A DNA stretch of 64,000 nt, from the NCBI RefSeq assembly GCF_014646255.1, contig NZ_BMNC01000007.1, positions 1 to 64,000 on the forward strand. Reading direction: 5' to 3'. Within the stretch, counting starts at the first letter, position 1; every line of letters begins with the position of its first letter. Below, in pieces: positions 59,372 to 64,000 of this stretch. The translations under genes were made by a program, and so were the position numbers. The notes beneath the pieces are model-generated. The model made no database searches and was not told the DNA's origin. It saw only the letters and a program-made list of their open reading frames with translations. The DNA comes from Lentzea pudingi. Its GTDB lineage: Bacteria > Actinomycetota > Actinomycetes > Mycobacteriales > Pseudonocardiaceae.

Positions 59372-60088
59372 CGCGACACCCAGCCCGAACGTCACGAAGT
59401 CGAGGAGTGAGTGCACGTCGTTGACCTCGACGGCGACGTGCCGCTCGACCCCGGCGGCGGCCAGCGTGCGGTCAACCTCGTCGCGCGTGCCCCAGTCGGC
59501 GTTGAAGTCGACGAACGGCTGACCGGCCAGCTCGTGGAGGTCGACGGATTCCCTTGTGGCGAAGGGACTTCCCGGTGCGCACGCGAGCACGAGCGGCTCA
59601 CTGGCCAAAGTGGACACCCGCAGGTCGTCCGCGATCTTCTGCTGACGTGTGACGAACGCGAGGTCGAGGCGGCCGGCCCTGACCTCCTCGACCAGTTCGG
59701 CGTTGCCGGACTGGCGCATCCTGATCTCCACGCCGGGGTGCAGCTCGTGGAACCGCGACAGCACCGCAGGCAGGTGCACGACGTGCAGGCACTGCAGGCT
59801 GCCGACGGACAGCGTGCCCCGCAGCAGCCCCTGGACGGCGGCCACCGCGTCCTTTGCCGAAGAGACGGCGTTCAACGCGCGTCGGGCCTCGGGCAGCAGC
59901 GCGCGTCCGGCCTGGGTCAGCTCGACCTGGCGGGTCGTGCGCAGGAACAGCGGCGCGCCCAGCTCGACCTCCAGCGCGCGGATCGACGCCGACAGACCCG
60001 ACTGGGCGACGTGCAGTCGGCGCGCTGCCCTGGTGAAATGGGACTCCTCGGCGACCGCGAGGAAGTGCTCCAGCTGTCTGAGTTCCAC
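59195..60088 (-). CDS. LysR-family regulator
   Basis: The 297-residue protein has the LysR helix-turn-helix (FTRAARRLHVAQSGLSASIRALE) and a two-lobed effector domain. It is divergent from an aldo/keto reductase gene 78 bp away, its probable target. A symmetric site GAGA-TCAGT-TCTC (60113-60125) lies in between. Effector unknown. Confidence 0.88.
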   Translation of the reverse strand: MELRQLEHFLAVAEESHFTRAARRLHVAQSGLSASIRALEVELGAPLFLRTTRQVELTQAGRALLPEARRALNAVSSAKDAVAAVQGLLRGTLSVGSLQCLHVVHLPAVLSRFHELHPGVEIRMRQSGNAELVEEVRAGRLDLAFVTRQQKIADDLRVSTLASEPLVLACAPGSPFATRESVDLHELAGQPFVDFNADWGTRDEVDRTLAAAGVERHVAVEVNDVHSLLDFVTFGLGVALVPQSFALKTDRAHFVGLRGDVPVAETVVVTANTVGAAASVLLDMVLEARSGRLRAAG

Positions 60089-60166
60089 GATTCATCACCT
60101 GCGGTGCTCAATGAGATCAGTTCTCTGCGTTGGACAGCTTAATCGTCAGGGTCCAGAGTGGAGTGC

Positions 60167-61006
60167 ATGCAGAAGCGTCGTATCGGAGAAGTGGAAGTCA
60201 GCGCCATCGGCCTGGGCGGCATGCCCATCTCCGTGCAGGGGAGGCCGGATCGGGAGCAGGCGGTCGAAACCATCCACGCCGCGCTGGACGCGGGCGTGAC
60301 GTTCATCGACACCGCCGACGCCTACTCGCTCGACGACACCGACTTCGGCCACAACGAGCTGCTCATCGCCGAAGGGCTGCGCGGCCGTTCCGAAGAGGTG
60401 TTCGTGGCGACCAAGGGCGGGCACACGCGCGTGCCGGGCGGTGGCTGGGACCTCGACGGACGGCCGGAGTACCTGCTCAAGGCCGTCGACGGGTCGTTGC
60501 AGCGGCTCGGGGTCGACCAGATCTTCCTGTACCAGTTCCACCGGCCGGACCCGAAGACGCCGATCGCGGAGTCCGTCGGCGCCCTGAAGGAGCTGCTGGA
60601 CAACGGCAAGATCCGCTACGCGGGCGTCTCGAACTTCAACCCGGACGAGATCGTGCAGGCCAACGAGATCCTCGGCGGGCGGCTCGCGGCGGTGCAGAAC
60701 CAGTTCTCGCCGGTGTTCCGATCGAGCGAACCCGAGCTGGAGCTGTGCGCGAAGCTCGGCATCGCGTTCCTGCCGTGGAGCCCGTTCGGCGGCATCGGCA
60801 AGGCGGGCGCGCTGAGCGGTCCGTTCAAGGAGGTCGGCGACGCCCACGGCGTGAGCGCCCACCAGGTCTGCCTCGCGTGGATGCTCGCGAAGTCCGAAGT
60901 GGTAGTCCCCATTCCGGGTGCTTCCCGACCGGCGAGCATCCAGGATTCAGCCTCCGCCACCCACCTGGAGTTGACCGCGGAGGAGCTGTCCCGCCTGGAC
61001 GGGTGA
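60167..61006 (+). CDS. Aldo/keto reductase
   Basis: The 279-residue NADPH-dependent reductase has the family tetrad elements: Asp/Tyr in DTADAYSLDD near 46-55, Lys in ATKGGHT near 79, and His in YQFHRP near 124, on a TIM-barrel. LysR-controlled neighbour suggests an inducible role against aldehydes or ketones. ATG at 60167 with GTGGAG six to ten bases upstream; a GTG at 60158 is alternative. Confidence 0.88.
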   Translation: MQKRRIGEVEVSAIGLGGMPISVQGRPDREQAVETIHAALDAGVTFIDTADAYSLDDTDFGHNELLIAEGLRGRSEEVFVATKGGHTRVPGGGWDLDGRPEYLLKAVDGSLQRLGVDQIFLYQFHRPDPKTPIAESVGALKELLDNGKIRYAGVSNFNPDEIVQANEILGGRLAAVQNQFSPVFRSSEPELELCAKLGIAFLPWSPFGGIGKAGALSGPFKEVGDAHGVSAHQVCLAWMLAKSEVVVPIPGASRPASIQDSASATHLELTAEELSRLDG

Positions 61007-61048
61007 CCTCGGTAGCAAATTGCGACAAATGGTCGCACGATCTACTCC

Positions 61049-61837
61049 ATGCGGACCTTGATCAGCATCGTGGCGATCGTCGCCGGCATGACGCCGGCAC
61101 CCGCGTCCGCGGCGCCCTTGCCCGAGGGCTCCGCGGACCACACCGCGGGATCCCAGATCCTCAAACACGAAGGCTCGGGCGACCTTCGTTCGGAGTCACC
61201 GCCCACCGAGGGCAAGGTGCCCGGCATGGACGTGAGCAGCCACCAGGGCGACGTCGACTGGAAGTCCTCTTGGGACAAAGGCGCCCGGTTCAGCTACGTC
61301 AAGGCGACCGAGGGCGTCCACTACCGGAACCCGAAGTTCACCCAGCAGTACAACGGTTCCCTGAACGTCGGCATGATCCGGGGTGCCTATCACTTCGCGC
61401 TGCCCGACCGTGCCAATGGCGTGCAGCAGGCGAACTTCTTCGTGGAGAACGGTGGTGGGTGGTCGGCTGACGGGAAGACGCTGCCGCCTGCGTTGGACAT
61501 GGAGTACAACCCTTATGGCGATGTTTGCTACGGGTTGAACCAGACCGCCATGACGGCTTGGGTCAAGGAGTTCAGCGATACGGTGTTCGCGCGGACTCGG
61601 CGTTATCCGGCGATCTACACGTCCACGAACTGGTGGAACAAGTGTGTTGGCGGGTCGGTGAAGTTCGGGGTGAACAATCCTTTGTGGATTGCGCACTACA
61701 GCTCGAAGCTCGGGGCGTTGCCGGTTGGGTTTGACTTTCACACGATTTGGCAGTGGCAGGCGGCTGGGTTGTTCCCCGGGGATCAGAACCTGTTCAACGG
61801 ACGGATTGAGCAGTTGCGGCGGTTCGCGGCCAGCTGA
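61049..61837 (+). CDS. Secreted GH25 lysozyme
   Basis: The 262-residue exported muramidase has a signal peptide (about 1-21), a Ser/Glu-rich linker, and a GH25 barrel. The hallmark DVSSHQG starts at Asp61; the catalytic pair Asp150 and Glu152 is in ALDMEYNP. It cleaves the MurNAc-GlcNAc bond of peptidoglycan. A TGCGAC-N5-GTCGCA palindrome (61021-61037) ends 11 bases before the start and may be an operator. Confidence 0.92.
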   Translation: MRTLISIVAIVAGMTPAPASAAPLPEGSADHTAGSQILKHEGSGDLRSESPPTEGKVPGMDVSSHQGDVDWKSSWDKGARFSYVKATEGVHYRNPKFTQQYNGSLNVGMIRGAYHFALPDRANGVQQANFFVENGGGWSADGKTLPPALDMEYNPYGDVCYGLNQTAMTAWVKEFSDTVFARTRRYPAIYTSTNWWNKCVGGSVKFGVNNPLWIAHYSSKLGALPVGFDFHTIWQWQAAGLFPGDQNLFNGRIEQLRRFAAS

Positions 61838-61963
61838 GTCCTGTTGGCACCGTGCGGGTGCTGTTGCGCGCGGTCGTTCCGGTTCCAGCGGGGTGGTCGC
61901 CTTGCTGTGGTGGCGAGTTCTGTTGCGTGCGTGGGCGCGCGGGTCATGACGGATCAAGGGGCC

Positions 61964-62088
61964 GCGATTGGGGCTTGACCTTGAGCCTCTGGCGGGATGC
62001 GTGACGGCCGGAAAAGGCCGGGCTGAGAAGCGCCCGGCCGTGCCCGTGAGGGTGGCATCCCGCCCCCTCAAGGTAAAGCCCCAATCGC
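61964..62088. repeat. Large palindromic element with nested hairpins
   Basis: Arms of about 35 bases (61964-62000 and 62055-62088) are inverted copies; after a 3-base insertion about nine-tenths of positions match, including the ends GCGATTGGGGCT / AGCCCCAATCGC. Between them are two hairpins: CGGCC-GGAAAA-GGCCG (62005-62020) and GGCCGGGC-TGAGAAGC-GCCCGGCC (62016-62039), overlapping so that only one can form. It lies between the convergent GH25 and purL genes and could be a terminator or a small mobile or repeated element. The rest of 61838-62231 has no gene. Confidence 0.7.
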
Positions 62089-62191
62089 CATGTGAGGTGC
62101 CTACCGGTACCCATCGAGGACAGGTTCACACGGCTCGCTTCGCATCGCGCCTGTTGGCGCTTCGCCTTCGGCATCACTGTGGGCATGCGAA

Positions 62192-62214
62192 GGCCTCGCC
62201 TGGACGGCGAGGCC
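62192..62214 (-). terminator. Hairpin terminator after purL
   Basis: GGCCTCGCC (62192-62200) and GGCGAGGCC (62206-62214) form a perfect 9-bp stem with a five-base loop, 17 bases past the purL stop in its direction, followed by TTCGC. It lacks a T tract of normal length. Confidence 0.7.
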
Positions 62215-62231
62215 CTCGTGCGCCGCGTCTG

Positions 62232-64000
62232 CTACTCGAACAGTGCTGGGAGGGTGCCCTCCCAGGCCTCGCGCAGCTCGTCCAGCGGGAGTTCTCCGAG
62301 GCCCTGGATCTCCAGGGCGTTCGACTCCGGGTCGACGACGCCGACCTTGCGCCACGGCAGCCTGCGCGCCGTGCACATGTCCGTGAAGCGCTGTTCCTCG
62401 GTGCGCGGCACGGCTACCAGCACGCGGCCGGCCGACTCGCTGAACAGTGCGGTGAACAGGTCGCCTTCGAGGAAGACCCGTGCACCGACCTCGCCGATCA
62501 GGCACGTTTCGACCAGGGTCTGGGCCAGGCCGCCTTCGGAGAGGTCGTGTGCGGCGGAGACCATGCCGTCGCGTGAGCCCGCTACGAGGATTTCGCTGAG
62601 CAGCTTCTCGCGCTTGAGGTCGGCCTTCGGAGGGCGGCCGCCCAGGTGGTTGTGGACGTGGTGCGCCCACTCCGAGCCGCCGAACTCGTCGTGCGTCTCG
62701 CCCAGCAGGAGCAGGGTTTCGCCTGCTTCCGCGCCGATTCCTGTGGGGATGCGGCGGCGCACGTCGTCGATCACGCCCAGCACGCCCACTACCGGTGTCG
62801 GCAGGATCGCCGTGGAGCCGGTCTGGTTGTAGAAGCTGACGTTGCCGCCAGTGACCGGGATGCCGAGTTCGGCGCAGCCGTCTGCGAGGCCCTTCACGGC
62901 CTGTTCGAACTGCCACATGACTGCCGGGTCCTCCGGTGAGCCGAAGTTGAGGCAGTTCGTGACGGCGATTGGAGTGGCGCCGGTTGCCGAGACGTTGCGG
63001 TAGGCCTCGGCGAGTGCCAGCTTTGCGCCCTCGTACGGGTCGAGCTTGGTGTAGCGGCCGTTGCAGTCCGTGGAGAGGGCTACGCCTCGGCCGGTTTCCT
63101 CGTCGATGCGGATCATGCCGCCGTCGCTGGGCTGGGCCAGGACCGTGCCGCCTCGGACGTAGCGGTCGTACTGCTGCGTGACCCACTTCTTGGAGGCCAG
63201 GTTGGGGCTGGCGGCCATGGTCTTGATCAACGCGAGCAGGTCGTCCGGCCTGGGGAGGCTGTCCGGCGTGTTCGCCTGGAGCTCGTCCTGGTCGGCCGGG
63301 CGCTGGATGGGCCTGTTGTAGACCGGGCCCTCGTGCGCGACGGTGCGCGGAGGTACGTCTACGACGACCTCGTCGTGGTAGGTGATGACCAGGCGGTCGC
63401 CTTCCGTCACCTCACCGATCTCGGTGGCGATGACGTCCCACTTCGCGCAGACCTCCATGAACGCCTCGACGTTGGCCGGCTCGACCACCGCGCACATGCG
63501 TTCCTGGGACTCGCTGGAGAGGATCTCCGCCGGGGTCATGCCGGTGGCGCGCAGCGGTACGCGGTCGAGCCACACGTGCATGCCGCCGTCACCCGCGGAC
63601 GCCAGTTCGGACGTCGCGCAGGACAGGCCCGCGCCGCCGAGGTCCTGGATGCCGACGACGACGCCCTTCTCGAAGAGCTCGAGCGAGCACTCGATCAGCA
63701 CCTTCTCGGTGAACGGGTCGCCCACCTGGACGGACGGCAGCTTCTTGCGCTTGCCCGCCGTGTCGTCGAACGTCTCGCTGGCGAGGACGCTGACGCCGCC
63801 GATGCCGTCGAGGCCGGTGCGGGCGCCGTAGAGGATGACCTTGTTGCCGGTGCCGCTCGCGTGCGCGAGGTGCAGGTCCTCGGTGCGCATCGCGCCCACG
63901 CACAGGGCGTTGACCAGCGGGTTGCCCTGGTAGGACTCGTCGAACACGACCTCGCCGCCGATGTTCGGCAGACCGAGGCAGTTCCCGTAGCCGCCGACGC
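62232..64000 (-). CDS. purL: Phosphoribosylformylglycinamidine synthase II (partial, 5' end beyond window)
   Basis: Step four of purine synthesis, glutamine- and ATP-dependent conversion of FGAR to FGAM; PurL works with PurQ and PurS in this small-PurL organisation. The visible 589 codons cover most of the enzyme, including the GGAGLSCATSELA, LSTDCNGRYT and NCLNFGSPEDP motifs. The frame continues past the window edge with an NCLGLPNIGGEVVFDE reading, so the apparent ATG at 63947 is internal. purQ and purS are not seen. A terminator follows at 62192-62214. Confidence 0.93.
   Translation of the reverse strand, partial: VGGYGNCLGLPNIGGEVVFDESYQGNPLVNALCVGAMRTEDLHLAHASGTGNKVILYGARTGLDGIGGVSVLASETFDDTAGKRKKLPSVQVGDPFTEKVLIECSLELFEKGVVVGIQDLGGAGLSCATSELASAGDGGMHVWLDRVPLRATGMTPAEILSSESQERMCAVVEPANVEAFMEVCAKWDVIATEIGEVTEGDRLVITYHDEVVVDVPPRTVAHEGPVYNRPIQRPADQDELQANTPDSLPRPDDLLALIKTMAASPNLASKKWVTQQYDRYVRGGTVLAQPSDGGMIRIDEETGRGVALSTDCNGRYTKLDPYEGAKLALAEAYRNVSATGATPIAVTNCLNFGSPEDPAVMWQFEQAVKGLADGCAELGIPVTGGNVSFYNQTGSTAILPTPVVGVLGVIDDVRRRIPTGIGAEAGETLLLLGETHDEFGGSEWAHHVHNHLGGRPPKADLKREKLLSEILVAGSRDGMVSAAHDLSEGGLAQTLVETCLIGEVGARVFLEGDLFTALFSESAGRVLVAVPRTEEQRFTDMCTARRLPWRKVGVVDPESNALEIQGLGELPLDELREAWEGTLPALFE

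Noticed and set aside
1..64000. tRNA, rRNA or CRISPR loci
   Set aside because: No cloverleaf with a CCA-adjacent acceptor stem, no rRNA-like segment and no regularly spaced repeats were noticed on reading; a dedicated scan was not possible.

Overview
The window is high-GC DNA (roughly 70%) with strong G/C preference at third codon positions, frequent GTG starts, 1-4 bp stop/start overlaps and several apparently leaderless genes. RsiG (WhiG anti-sigma), DUF3073, DUF574 methyltransferase, EspG/PPE-like/WXG100-like genes, SigE-type ECF sigma and DUF3558 lipoprotein genes point to a filamentous actinobacterium, most likely of the Pseudonocardiaceae (Lentzea/Saccharothrix/Actinosynnema-like). This placement is inferred from gene content, not from a marker gene.

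Layout. 0-1.5 kb: 5-oxoprolinase subunits pxpB-pxpC behind two GntR-like operator palindromes. 1.5-4.2 kb: secreted GH18 chitinase with a DasR-like site in its promoter and a rare TTA codon. 4.2-10.4 kb: housekeeping and regulatory genes (pabC-like, Fur-family regulator, YgfZ, BKACE, RsiG, an MFS transporter, DUF3073). 10.4-13.2 kb: OYE-type oxidoreductase, membrane pentapeptide protein, and a broken TnpB (IS200/IS605 family) with its right-end hairpin. 13.2-25.2 kb: complete myo-inositol module. A nine-gene leftward operon (iolG, iolE-like, sugar ABC transporter, iolC, Cgl0159-type aldolase, iolB, iolD) diverges from a LacI regulator and mmsA/iolA; paired operators lie between them. 25.4-27.0 kb: two XRE proteins and a small membrane protein. 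27.0-32.3 kb: tripartite tricarboxylate transporter tctCBA with a divergent CitA/CitB-type two-component system. 32.3-38.8 kb: ArfB-like release factor, an ECF sigma factor fused to a membrane segment and outer domain, purM, purF, four tandem paralogous lipoproteins and a DinB/MDMPI protein.

38.8-49.7 kb is the most unusual region: type VII (ESX) secretion accessory genes without the core membrane complex. It holds an EspC-like substrate, a DUF1023 hydrolase with a WXG-like N-terminus, two tandem EccC/FtsK-like proteins with mostly eroded nucleotide sites, a Tat-exported beta-helix protein, EspG, a PPE-like protein, a WXG100-like protein and a DUF3558 lipoprotein. 49.9-54.3 kb: exo-beta-D-glucosaminidase (CsxA-like) and a GH15 glucoamylase. 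54.3-61.8 kb: PAS-GGDEF-EAL c-di-GMP protein, DUF574 methyltransferase, two paralogous membrane repeat proteins, LysR with a divergent aldo/keto reductase, and a GH25 lysozyme. 61.8-64 kb: a large palindromic element and the 3' part of purL, cut by the window edge.

Themes: extracellular chitin/chitosan/glucan/peptidoglycan breakdown (GH18, GH2, GH15, GH25), inositol and tricarboxylate use, purine synthesis (purM, purF, purL), and developmental c-di-GMP signalling (RsiG plus the GGDEF-EAL protein). No rRNA, tRNA or CRISPR array was seen.
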